Assembly: GCA_031761875.1 (NCBI GenBank)
Contig: CP134492.1
Span: forward strand, 2,542,001 to 2,606,000
DNA: 64,000 nt
Origin: Bacillaceae bacterium IKA-2
GTDB taxonomy: Bacteria > Bacillota > Bacilli > Bacillales > Anaerobacillaceae
Direction of reading: 5' to 3'
Below are positions 46,943 through 54,320 of the stretch, piece by piece (position 1 is the first letter of the stretch; each line of letters opens with the position of its first letter). The notes below the pieces were generated by a model. The model ran no database searches. It saw nothing but the letters and a program-made list of their open reading frames with translations, and was not told the origin of the DNA. The position numbers and the translations under genes are program-made.

Positions 46943-48769
46943 TTATCTTGAAACAACCATTAGTTGTTTGATCGCGACTTTATTATTCGCTAGATTTAAC
47001 AATGTTTCTCTAAGAGTTTCTTTATCTAAGTTATGATAACTAAGAATAATCGCTTCTATTTCGGCCATATACAATTTTGCTGGTTTTCCAATATAAATCT
47101 TTGGATACACTTGACGTTCTTGGATTTCATCTGCTTTTAGTAGTTCTTCAAATAGCTTTTCACCAGGGCGTATTCCCGTAAATTCAATTTCAATCTCTTC
47201 TACTGAATTTCCCGAGAGTTTAATTAGATTTTTCGCTAAATCAACAATTTTTACGGGATCACCCATATCGAGAATAAAGATTTCTCCGCCTCTAGCTAAT
47301 ACTCCAGCTTGAAGAACGAGTCTAGATGCTTCAGGGATCGTCATAAAATAGCGAACCATTTCCGGATGTGTGACAGTCACTGGTCCGCCTTTTTCAATTT
47401 GTTTTTTGAATAATGGGATGACACTGCCTCTACTTCCCAAAACATTACCGAAACGAACGACAACGAATTTAGTCTTACTTTTCTTATCCATATCTTGAAT
47501 AACCATTTCTGCTAGTCGTTTTGTTGCCCCCATCACACTAGTTGGGTTAACTGCTTTATCAGTAGAAACCATCACGAACGTATTAACCTTATAGAAACTT
47601 GCCGCTTTTGCAGCGTTCATCGTTCCGACTAAATTATTTTTTACTGCTTCTTCCGGGTTTCTTTCCATTAATGGAACATGCTTATGTGCAGCTGCATGAT
47701 AAACGACATCTGGACGGTATGTCTTCATCACGGTCATCATTTTACCTTCATCCTGTATATCAGCAATTTCAGTAATGAATTGTATTTCTGTATCACCGAA
47801 TAATTCTTTTAGCTCCATTTCAATGGAATAAATACTATTTTCTCCGTGACCTACTAACACTAGCTGTTTAGGATGAAAGTTTGAGATTTGCCGAGCAACT
47901 TCAGAACCAATCGAGCCACCTGCTCCTGTTACTAAGACGACTTTGTTCGTTATATATTCTGATATTTTTTTGCTATCTAGTTGGACAAGTTCTCTGCCAA
48001 GAAGATCTTCCACTTGTACATCTCTGAATTGGTTAACAGATACCTTTCCAGTTACTAGATCTTCTAACATTGGCAGAATTTTTGTTTTTGCCTTTGTTTT
48101 CGCGCATGCTTGAAAGATACTATTTAATTCCTTTTTACTTAAAGAAGGAATGGCAATAATGATATTCTCAATCTTTAATTCTGCAACGATTTTTTCTATC
48201 TGACTAGAACCGCCAACAACTGGTATACCAAAGATATCCAATCGTTGTTTACTAATTTGATCATCAATAAAGGCAACAGGTAATAAATTTTGATCATTAC
48301 TTTTTAACAACTGCCTTGCTACCATCGTTCCCGCTGCACCAGCACCAATGATCAGCGTCCTTATTTTATTCGCTGATTTATTGATAACCGAATCTCGGAA
48401 TATTCTCCAAAAAAAGCGCGATCCACCAATTAACAGGATATGAAGCATCCAGGTTATCGCTAAAACTCTGAAAAAAGTCTCTTGGAGGATAAATTGCTGG
48501 ACAAATGCTGCAGTTAAGATTGAGAACGTGACAACTTTAAAGATAATTAATAATTCCCCGATGCTAGCGTACTCCCAAGCTTTTTTGTATAGCTTTAAAA
48601 TGATGGCAAATAAGTTGTGACTAACTAAAATAACGGTCGAGCTAATAACCATTGTTAAAGTCATCATATTCATATCTGCACTGACTAAAAAACGGCTAAA
48701 AAATATCGCCGTTAATACGATACATGAGTCAATAAGTATAAATAATGATAGTCTTTGTTTATAAGTCAT
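46943..48769 (-). CDS. epsC: UDP-sugar 4,6-dehydratase (EpsC/CapD-like)
   Basis: 608-aa membrane-bound dehydratase: four N-terminal helices (about 10-120), a first nucleotide-binding region ([16 protein letters not shown]), then the extended SDR domain with [30 protein letters not shown] and the modified catalytic [19 protein letters not shown]. It converts UDP-GlcNAc to its 4-keto-6-deoxy form, feeding EpsN and EpsM. I use the ATG at 48769, 9 nt after GAGAGG. It is separated from epsB by 300 nt of structured RNA. Confidence 0.9.
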   Translation of the reverse strand: MTYKQRLSLFILIDSCIVLTAIFFSRFLVSADMNMMTLTMVISSTVILVSHNLFAIILKLYKKAWEYASIGELLIIFKVVTFSILTAAFVQQFILQETFFRVLAITWMLHILLIGGSRFFWRIFRDSVINKSANKIRTLIIGAGAAGTMVARQLLKSNDQNLLPVAFIDDQISKQRLDIFGIPVVGGSSQIEKIVAELKIENIIIAIPSLSKKELNSIFQACAKTKAKTKILPMLEDLVTGKVSVNQFRDVQVEDLLGRELVQLDSKKISEYITNKVVLVTGAGGSIGSEVARQISNFHPKQLVLVGHGENSIYSIEMELKELFGDTEIQFITEIADIQDEGKMMTVMKTYRPDVVYHAAAHKHVPLMERNPEEAVKNNLVGTMNAAKAASFYKVNTFVMVSTDKAVNPTSVMGATKRLAEMVIQDMDKKSKTKFVVVRFGNVLGSRGSVIPLFKKQIEKGGPVTVTHPEMVRYFMTIPEASRLVLQAGVLARGGEIFILDMGDPVKIVDLAKNLIKLSGNSVEEIEIEFTGIRPGEKLFEELLKADEIQERQVYPKIYIGKPAKLYMAEIEAIILSYHNLDKETLRETLLNLANNKVAIKQLMVVSR

Positions 48770-48835
48770 GAATTCCATCCTCTCTGTAACCGATTAATTC
48801 AAAATAAACAAACTAAAAACAGCTTCTTAAAAATA

Positions 48836-48900
48836 ATTTTATAAAAATTCTTAAGTATACGGTTTTAGAAAAACCACATACTTGAAAATTTTTATAAAAA
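48836..48900 (-). terminator. Long terminator-like hairpin between epsB and epsC
   Basis: TTATAAAAATTCTTAAGTAT (left) pairs with ATACTTGAAAATTTTTATAA (right), extended inward by CGGTTTT/AAAACCA around AGA, a stem of nearly 30 bp. On the minus strand it is followed by TTTTATAAAATTATTTTT. It could stop transcription unless polymerase is modified by the upstream element. Confidence 0.7.
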
Positions 48901-48904
48901 AATT

Positions 48905-49015
48905 GTGGGCATTTAACCCTCCCTCACCCCATACTCTTGACGACGAACGTCTAAGGTTTTTTTCAACCCACAGCATGACCGAGTACCTCCATTAGTAATG
49001 GTAAGGAGATATCAC
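48905..49015 (-). ncRNA. EAR-like processive antitermination element
   Basis: In B. subtilis the EAR RNA lies between epsB and epsC and makes polymerase read through terminators in the long eps operon. Here the same intergenic slot (48779-49083, no gene) holds structured sequence. On the minus strand CCATTACTAATGG forms a hairpin, GTGGG near 48970 pairs with CCCAC at 48905-48910, GACGTTCGTC forms a stem-loop, and the GGTCATGCTGTGGGTTGAAA stretch looks conserved. It sits directly upstream of a terminator-like hairpin. Class assigned by position and structure, not alignment. Confidence 0.65.
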
Positions 49016-49083
49016 CACATTTATGTCTTTTTAACGTACACGATAATTCTCAATAAAGAACAGTTAAGTAAAAAAAATATATT

Positions 49084-49752
49084 TTATGATTTTTCATTAA
49101 CAATAACGCCAATTAATTTCACCTTAGCAAATTTCAGTACTTTCTTTGCCTCTATTGTTTTTTCAATTTTACTTTTGCCGTGCCTTAGAACCAAAACGAC
49201 ACTATCACATTGATTTGCTAAAATTTTTGTATCTGTAACTTCTAATACTGGCGGTGAATCTATTAGAATAACATCATACATTTGAAATAATGTCTGTAAT
49301 AGTTCAGTAAATTCTTTTGATCCTAATAATTCTGCTGGATTATCCGGAACAGGTCCACTCGGTAAAATATCCAAATTTCTCATATATGTTTTTTTTATTG
49401 TTTCTTCTATTGAACTGCTACTTGTCAGTATTGATGAAAGCCCCACAGAGTTATTTAATCTAAAAATCGAATGAATTCTGGGATTTCGTAAATCCGCATC
49501 AATGACGAGTATCTTTTCTTTTTGCTGAGCCATTGACACAGCAAGATTTGCGACGGTTGTTGATTTCCCCTCATGCATTGATGGAGAAGTCATTAAGATT
49601 GACTTGTATTTTTGTTCTTTCATTGAAAATTGAATATTCGTCCGAATTGTTCGATATTCCTCGGTGATAATCGATTCTGGATTTGAATAAGTAATTAAAT
49701 TTCTTTTCTGATTTTTATTAGTAGCAAAATTCTTAAGTTTTTTTAGTATCAT
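49084..49752 (-). CDS. epsB: Tyrosine kinase of exopolysaccharide synthesis (EpsB/CapB-like)
   Basis: 222-aa BY-kinase. TEEYRTIRTNIQFSM at the N-terminus, Walker A SPSMHEGKSTT, Walker A' ILVIDADLRNPR, Walker B VILIDSPP. The C-terminus (LKFAKVKLIGVIVNEKS) lacks the Tyr cluster usually found for autophosphorylation. It overlaps epsA by 4 nt and needs the EpsA cytoplasmic tail for activation. It controls chain length and export. Confidence 0.9.
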   Translation of the reverse strand: MILKKLKNFATNKNQKRNLITYSNPESIITEEYRTIRTNIQFSMKEQKYKSILMTSPSMHEGKSTTVANLAVSMAQQKEKILVIDADLRNPRIHSIFRLNNSVGLSSILTSSSSIEETIKKTYMRNLDILPSGPVPDNPAELLGSKEFTELLQTLFQMYDVILIDSPPVLEVTDTKILANQCDSVVLVLRHGKSKIEKTIEAKKVLKFAKVKLIGVIVNEKS

Positions 49753-50432
49753 ATCTCACCTCGATATTCTAATTCAAACTGCTTTTGTTTTTTCTTATTT
49801 ATATTTTTTTTGGTCATTTTAGACACTGTTCCTAAAACTGGTACCCCTACTAATTCTTCTATCTCCCGCAGTGAATTTACCGTATCATCCAAAGAGTGAA
49901 GTAAAAACACAAACCCTATCCCGATCATGAGTCCGATTATAAAAGTAATATAGATTATTCGATTATCTTTACTATTTATTGGGTTTTGGTTTACTTTAGC
50001 ATCCGATAAATAACTTACATCATTAAAATCGACTATATTTCCAATTTCTGCTTTAAAAACACTAACAGTCGCATTAGCAATATCGGCTGCAATAACTGGA
50101 TCCGTGTCAATTACAGTAATTCTTAAAACCTGGGAATTGTCTATACTATCAATACTTATTTGTCCTGCTAAACGCTCTGGTGATCTATTTAGCTCCAACT
50201 TCTGACCAACTTTTTCCATTATCACTGGATCTCTCATAATAACCATAAGCGTTTTCATATACTCTGCATTTGCACCGACGATAATTCGGCTAGAGGATTG
50301 ATAAAGTAAATCCAACTGAGTATTATTTTGAAAATAACCCGCTCCGGTTGCAACCAAAGTAATAAAAATGATCATCCAGAAACGCTTTTTTAAAATCATA
50401 AATAGTTCTCTTAAATTAATATCCTTGGCCAT
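49749..50432 (-). CDS. epsA: Wzz-type chain-length modulator (EpsA-like)
   Basis: 227-aa membrane protein with two helices (about 20-40 and 170-190) enclosing an extracellular domain. Starts MAKDINLRELFMILKKRFW and has the family segment PINSKDNRIIYITFIIGLMI before the second helix. The cytoplasmic tail would activate the EpsB kinase. I use the ATG at 50432 because GGTGGAG lies in front; the longer frame to 50468 overlaps it. First gene of the operon. Confidence 0.88.
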   Translation of the reverse strand: MAKDINLRELFMILKKRFWMIIFITLVATGAGYFQNNTQLDLLYQSSSRIIVGANAEYMKTLMVIMRDPVIMEKVGQKLELNRSPERLAGQISIDSIDNSQVLRITVIDTDPVIAADIANATVSVFKAEIGNIVDFNDVSYLSDAKVNQNPINSKDNRIIYITFIIGLMIGIGFVFLLHSLDDTVNSLREIEELVGVPVLGTVSKMTKKNINKKKQKQFELEYRGEI

Positions 50433-50588
50433 ATCTCTCTCCACCATTACATAAATTTTGTGTGACATTACAATTAAACTTTATTAAGAACAAAAAGACT
50501 ATAGAGGAACCGTTCAACTTTTTAATTGATACTTTCATATAAATAGATAAAAAATAATTGTTCAATTCAGAAAATTACCTCTACTGGT

Positions 50589-50617
50589 AGTTTAGTTCTA
50601 TATAACGAACAAGTCAA
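50589..50617 (-). promoter_or_regulatory. Sigma-A promoter of the eps operon
   Basis: -35 TTGACT (50612-50617), 17-nt spacer, -10 TAAACT (50589-50594). The leader to epsA is about 150 nt and contains further half-sites (AAGAAC near 50486; GAACCGTTC at 50507-50515). Confidence 0.68.
50595..50610. promoter_or_regulatory. SinR-like operator in the eps promoter spacer
   Basis: GTTCTATATAACGAAC fills the spacer between -35 and -10 almost exactly. The GTTC-N8-GAAC frame equals that of the lasso, fliB and xre boxes. SinR represses eps in B. subtilis, which supports the reading. Confidence 0.66.
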
Positions 50618-50643
50618 TAGAAATAACTTATTTTTAAAATTAA

Positions 50644-50997
50644 TTATTGTGGTGAACTTTTGTCGCTTGATTCTTTCAAATGATCCCTTTTCCCGACCAT
50701 TTCTATTAACTCTTCTAAACTGATATTCTTTTGTTTCATTTGTTCCGTTAAATTAATTATTTGAATATCATTTGCTCTTTCGTCGCTACTCAATTGCTTT
50801 TGACTATAAAAAAAGTATGAAATATCAATATTAAAGTAGTTTGACAAGCTTTCTAAAACTTCAATTGCTGGCTTTCGATTACCACGTTCTATTTTCGATA
50901 AGTTACTATAGTTAAAATCGATTGCAGCTCCTAACTCTTTTAATGTCAATCCATGTTCAAGTCTTAAACTTCTAATTTTCTCACCGATACGCTTCAA
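50644..50997 (-). CDS. Xre-family transcriptional regulator
   Basis: 117-aa protein with an N-terminal Xre HTH (residues ~3-60: GEKIRSLRLEHGLTLKELGA, YSNLSKIERGNRKP) and a polar C-terminal part (LEELIEMVGKR), which may oligomerise. TTG start with AGGAGTGAG. It is divergent from sinR and lies just upstream of eps. Two SinR-like boxes precede it, so it is probably under SinR-type control. It could be an SlrR-like antagonist, but lacks a clear SinR-type C-terminal domain. Confidence 0.8.
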   Translation of the reverse strand: MKRIGEKIRSLRLEHGLTLKELGAAIDFNYSNLSKIERGNRKPAIEVLESLSNYFNIDISYFFYSQKQLSSDERANDIQIINLTEQMKQKNISLEELIEMVGKRDHLKESSDKSSPQ

Positions 50998-51033
50998 TAT
51001 TTTCTCACTCCTGTGTATCTAAAATAACTACTT

Positions 51034-51049
51034 GTTCTCATTAAAGAAC
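51034..51049. promoter_or_regulatory. SinR-like operator upstream of the xre gene
   Basis: GTTCTCATTAAAGAAC, abutting a weak -10 (TTTATG at 51052-51057 on the minus strand) behind a -35 TTGACT (51075-51080). Confidence 0.64.
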
Positions 51050-51119
51050 TACATAAAAATAATATATCATGTATAGTCAATTTGAACAATATAAAAATTT
51101 CCTTTTATTTTGATTTAAA

Positions 51120-51135
51120 GTTCTTTTTAAAGAAC
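51120..51135. promoter_or_regulatory. SinR-like operator between xre and sinR
   Basis: GTTCTTTTTAAAGAAC, identical to the lasso operator, midway in the 304-nt divergent region 50998-51301. A further lone half-site AAAGAAC is at about 51209-51215. The rest of this region holds only the two promoters. Confidence 0.68.
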
Positions 51136-51232
51136 TATACTGAATAAAATTTAGATACTGAGATAATTACTATGTATCTTTTATCAAAGTACGTAAATAG
51201 TACGTTAAAAAGAACATGATTATTCGTCCCTA

Positions 51233-51262
51233 TTTACAGAACAAAGTGAAAACTGTTATAAT
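51233..51262 (+). promoter_or_regulatory. Sigma-A promoter of sinR
   Basis: -35 TTTACA (51233-51238), 18-nt spacer, -10 TATAAT (51257-51262), about 40 nt ahead of the sinR start. Confidence 0.6.
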
Positions 51263-51301
51263 TCCCGTAAGTAAACTGGTTGAGAGAGGAAACGATAATA
51301 A

Positions 51302-51631
51302 ATGATTGGTGAACGTGTTAAAAAATATCGATTACAAAGAGGATTATCTTTAACTGAACTAGCAGAAGTGGCCGGAGTAGCAAAATCGTATATTAGTTCA
51401 ATAGAAAGAAACATCCAATCTAATCCCTCCATTCAATTTCTCGAGAAAATTTCTGCTGTACTAAATATAAATGTGGAAACATTGTTGAATGAAAATAAAG
51501 AACATGAAAATCTTGAGGAACTTGATGCAGCATGGATCAAATTAGTTAAGGAAGCTATGGATTCAGGTGTTAGTAAAGACCAATTTCGTGAATACTTAGA
51601 ATTTAATAAGTGGCGAAAAAATAAAGATTGA
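51302..51631 (+). CDS. sinR: Biofilm master repressor SinR
   Basis: 109-aa orthologue of B. subtilis SinR. The HTH (ERVKKYRLQRGLSLTELAE, GVAKSYISSIERNIQSNPSI) and the C-terminal SinI/SinR interaction domain (ELDAAWIKLVKEAMDSGVSK, FREYLEFNKWRKNKD) are both present and close to SinR over the full length. GAGAGGAAAC precedes the ATG. Unlike in B. subtilis no sinI is found upstream or downstream, so how repression is relieved is open. It would bind the GTTCTYT-type boxes described here. Confidence 0.94.
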   Translation: MIGERVKKYRLQRGLSLTELAEVAGVAKSYISSIERNIQSNPSIQFLEKISAVLNINVETLLNENKEHENLEELDAAWIKLVKEAMDSGVSKDQFREYLEFNKWRKNKD

Positions 51632-51674
51632 TCATCTAGTTTAAAAATCAAAAAAGGATGAATATCCCGCCTCT

Positions 51675-51914
51675 TTATAGTGAGGAGGAATATTCATCTT
51701 CTACTTCTACTGGAGTATTTAATATTTTTATTAGGTATATAAGTTCGACGTCAAATGCTTTGGCCATTTTTTCTAACACTGAAAGACTAGGATTTTTTTG
51801 TAATCCCCGTTCAATGTAACTAATATACGACTTAGAAACCCCGGAAATGTTGGCGAATTGGTCTAAAGACATTTTTTTTTGTTTTCTTAACTTTCGAATA
51901 TTCACCCCATTCAT
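51675..51914 (-). CDS. Short SinR-like HTH protein without interaction domain
   Basis: 79-aa protein with a complete SinR-like HTH (IRKLRKQKKMSLDQFANISG, VSKSYISYIERGLQKNPSL) and a short acidic tail (VEVEDEYSSSL), but no SinI-type helices. It runs convergent to sinR, 43 nt away. AAGGGA precedes the ATG. It could compete for SinR sites or repress its own targets. Gap 51915-52324 holds its promoter, a half-site and a terminator. Confidence 0.8.
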   Translation of the reverse strand: MNGVNIRKLRKQKKMSLDQFANISGVSKSYISYIERGLQKNPSLSVLEKMAKAFDVELIYLIKILNTPVEVEDEYSSSL

Positions 51915-52080
51915 TCATGCATCATCCCTTTTTATTTAATAGTTGATCGATTATTTTAAAGTTGATTCGCTAATAATTTCCTATGCGAGAGGTTTTCTGT
52001 CATTAAATTATCATCAGCCAACTCGACAGAGTGTCTTCGTTTTTTTTAAAACCATTAGCAATACGTTCTTTATAAAGTTC

Positions 52081-52109
52081 ACTATACCGCATTTGTTCGT
52101 TATAGTAAA
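52081..52109 (-). promoter_or_regulatory. Promoter of the short HTH gene
   Basis: -35 TTTACT (52104-52109), 17-nt spacer, -10 TATAGT (52081-52086), about 165 nt before the start codon. A GTTCTTT half-site lies 11 nt downstream of the -10 (52064-52070). Confidence 0.55.
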
Positions 52110-52175
52110 CAGATGAAACTAATTTTTTTTCATTTTATTGATTTTACTTTCCTTAAATAAAGTATATTACGTAAC

Positions 52176-52223
52176 AAAAAAAAATCGCTATGAACGCATT
52201 TGTTCAGATAGCCACTTTTTTTT
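52176..52223. terminator. Bidirectional terminator
   Basis: GCTATGAAC / GTTCAGATAGC hairpin flanked by A9 on one side and T8 on the other, downstream of the dehydrogenase gene on the minus strand. Confidence 0.8.
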
Positions 52224-52324
52224 ATATTAATGAATCAATTTCATCATCCAGATTCTACGCCACTAGGTAGCTTGATGTCTCTAGTTTTTGGTGTTATGAA
52301 ATTCATTCAAATGAGGAAATAGAT

Positions 52325-53257
52325 TTAAAAGCCTTTTTTTACATCTACTTTATTATCAAGTGGCTTGTTTTCTTCGATATTTTTTAGCGTTTCTATAAAA
52401 CAATCAACTCCTTCTTTAGCTGTTGTAACTGCTGACACATGCGGGGTAATCCTTACGTTTGGATGATCCCATAATTGGTTTTTCTCGGGAAGTGGCTCTT
52501 GGACAAATACATCGAGTATCGCAAATCTTAGACGGTTCTGATTTAATGCATGTACTAAAGCCACTTCATTTACTGAAGCCCCTCTTCCGACATTAATAAA
52601 ACCTACATTTGATAATTGAATAAAGAAACTTTCATCAAATAAATTTTCTGTTTTCTCAGTTAAAGGTAAGGTATTAATGATGTAATTCATCTTACTTAAT
52701 CGCGAGAAATGAGAATCAACTGGGATAACTTCTTTAAAAAAGTCTTTCCCTTTTCCACTCAATGATACTCCGTATACTTCAACCCCTAACGAAGAAAGAA
52801 CTTCTGCTATTTTTTGACCAATCTCTCCGGTTCCATAGATCATCACTTTTTGTTCGGTTAGTAATCCTGGGGTAATTTGATGCCACTTTTTTTGTGTTTT
52901 TAATTCTTGGAAATGATCGTGAAGTTGGGTGTCTTTCAGTATATAACTAAGGCAATATTCTGCAATTCTTTGCCCAAAAGAACAAATCGTTCTTGTTAAT
53001 AATACATCTTGATTCCAATCTTTCTTGAATAAAAACTTATCGACACCCGCACCAAGAGAGTGCACCCATTTTAGCTGACTTAAATCATAGCTAGATTTAC
53101 TATTAAAAGAAACAAAAGCGTCAGCCCATACTAAGTCATCCTGGGTAACTTCTTCTTCAGAAAAATACCGAAAATTATTTTGTAACTTTTTACTTTCTAT
53201 CATAGCTTGTATTTCTTTGTACATCGGGCTTGCAACTACTATGTTTTTTATCTTCAT
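52325..53257 (-). CDS. D-2-hydroxyacid dehydrogenase family protein
   Basis: 310-aa NAD(P)-dependent oxidoreductase. Nucleotide site MIYGTGEIGQKIAEVL; catalytic Arg in INVGRGASVNE, Glu in DVFVQEPLPE and His in ITPHVSAVT. These mark the glyoxylate/hydroxypyruvate-phosphonate-type branch; the substrate is not readable. AGGAAGAGG precedes the ATG. Monocistronic, with its own terminator and one upstream of it. Confidence 0.86.
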   Translation of the reverse strand: MKIKNIVVASPMYKEIQAMIESKKLQNNFRYFSEEEVTQDDLVWADAFVSFNSKSSYDLSQLKWVHSLGAGVDKFLFKKDWNQDVLLTRTICSFGQRIAEYCLSYILKDTQLHDHFQELKTQKKWHQITPGLLTEQKVMIYGTGEIGQKIAEVLSSLGVEVYGVSLSGKGKDFFKEVIPVDSHFSRLSKMNYIINTLPLTEKTENLFDESFFIQLSNVGFINVGRGASVNEVALVHALNQNRLRFAILDVFVQEPLPEKNQLWDHPNVRITPHVSAVTTAKEGVDCFIETLKNIEENKPLDNKVDVKKGF

Positions 53258-53385
53258 TTTTCTGACCTCTTCCTATTATCGATGAAAAGCTTGCTGGAAA
53301 TAATATTCTTGCAAGAGAACTCGTTCTAGCAAGTAGAAACATTAGCGAAACAAAGGGAATCTCAACCCCACCTGAATGAAAAAAT

Positions 53386-53414
53386 AAAAAGCAGTAAAAT
53401 TCTACTGCTTTTTT
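53386..53414. terminator. Terminator between korB and the dehydrogenase gene
   Basis: AAGCAGTA / TACTGCTT, 6-nt loop, A-rich on one side and TTTTTT on the other. Oriented best for the plus strand but usable on the minus strand through the A-run. Confidence 0.65.
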
Positions 53415-53471
53415 CAACGTTATTTTCTTTGTTAATTCGATTGCGAATTTCTATTTTTCAATTGTGAAACC

Positions 53472-54320
53472 CTAACATGTAAACTGCTTTTCAAAGGTTT
53501 GATACAATTGATGATCCATTTTTCCAGAAATATTTGGTTGGAGGTCAAATTCAATGCCTAATTTAGTTTGGAAATCGTCGCGGTTTTCTTCATATAAAAC
53601 GCCGGTAACCAGACTTTCATGTTGCCGAATTTTCGCGACCGCTTCTTCTCTTGTTTCTAAAGGTTTTTCCACAGTAGTTAAGTTTGTCTTATAAAAGTCA
53701 TACGTATTGATTTTGTTAAACGTGACACATGGACTAAACACATTTACGTAACTAAACCCTTTGTGCTCGATGGCTCGGTTAAGAATGTCATTCATTTGTT
53801 TAATGTCTCCGGCAAACCCTTGGGCAACAAACGTAGCTCCATTTACAATCGCAGTTGAAATGGGATCCACTGGAAATTCTTTATTCCCCTGCTTTGAGTG
53901 TTTAGTGACAAAACCATGAGCGCTTTTTGGTGAGAGTTGACCCTTTGTTAACCCATAAATATTGTTGTCCATTACGATATAGGTAATGTCAATATTTCGC
54001 CTAGATGCATGAACAAAATGGCCTTGTCCAATTCCATACCCATCACCGTCACCGCCTGATGCAATGACTTTTAATTTTGGATTTCCCATTTTTACCCCTT
54101 GCGCCACAGGTAGGCTCCTGCCGTGAATCGAATGAAAACCATTGGTTCGAACGTATTCAGACACTTTTCCCGAACAACCAATACCCGAAACAATCGCAAA
54201 CTCATGTGGTTCATAGCCCAAAGAAACGATCGACTTTTGAATCCCTGCCATTATACTAAAGTGGCCACACCCCGGACACCAGGTGGGTTGATCTCCTTTT
54301 AACTCTTTCATTGTCGCCAT
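53472..54320 (-). CDS. korB: 2-oxoacid:ferredoxin oxidoreductase beta subunit
   Basis: 282-aa thiamine diphosphate-binding subunit. TWCPGCGHFSI at the N-terminus (Fe-S/TPP region), GIGCSG, and the TPP motif GDGDGYGIGQGHFVH ... NNIYGLTKGQ are diagnostic. It pairs with KorA to oxidise 2-oxoglutarate (or another 2-oxoacid) to the acyl-CoA with reduction of ferredoxin. Its start overlaps the korA stop. The C-terminus is typical. Confidence 0.92.
   Translation of the reverse strand: MATMKELKGDQPTWCPGCGHFSIMAGIQKSIVSLGYEPHEFAIVSGIGCSGKVSEYVRTNGFHSIHGRSLPVAQGVKMGNPKLKVIASGGDGDGYGIGQGHFVHASRRNIDITYIVMDNNIYGLTKGQLSPKSAHGFVTKHSKQGNKEFPVDPISTAIVNGATFVAQGFAGDIKQMNDILNRAIEHKGFSYVNVFSPCVTFNKINTYDFYKTNLTTVEKPLETREEAVAKIRQHESLVTGVLYEENRDDFQTKLGIEFDLQPNISGKMDHQLYQTFEKQFTC

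Noticed and set aside
50507-50515. GAACCGTTC as an independent palindromic operator
   Set aside because: Too short, single, and of the opposite arm order to the other boxes; mentioned only as half-sites in the eps leader.
53190-53417. 75-aa minus-strand gene before the dehydrogenase
   Set aside because: Overlaps the dehydrogenase start and a terminator, has no family features and no ribosome binding site.
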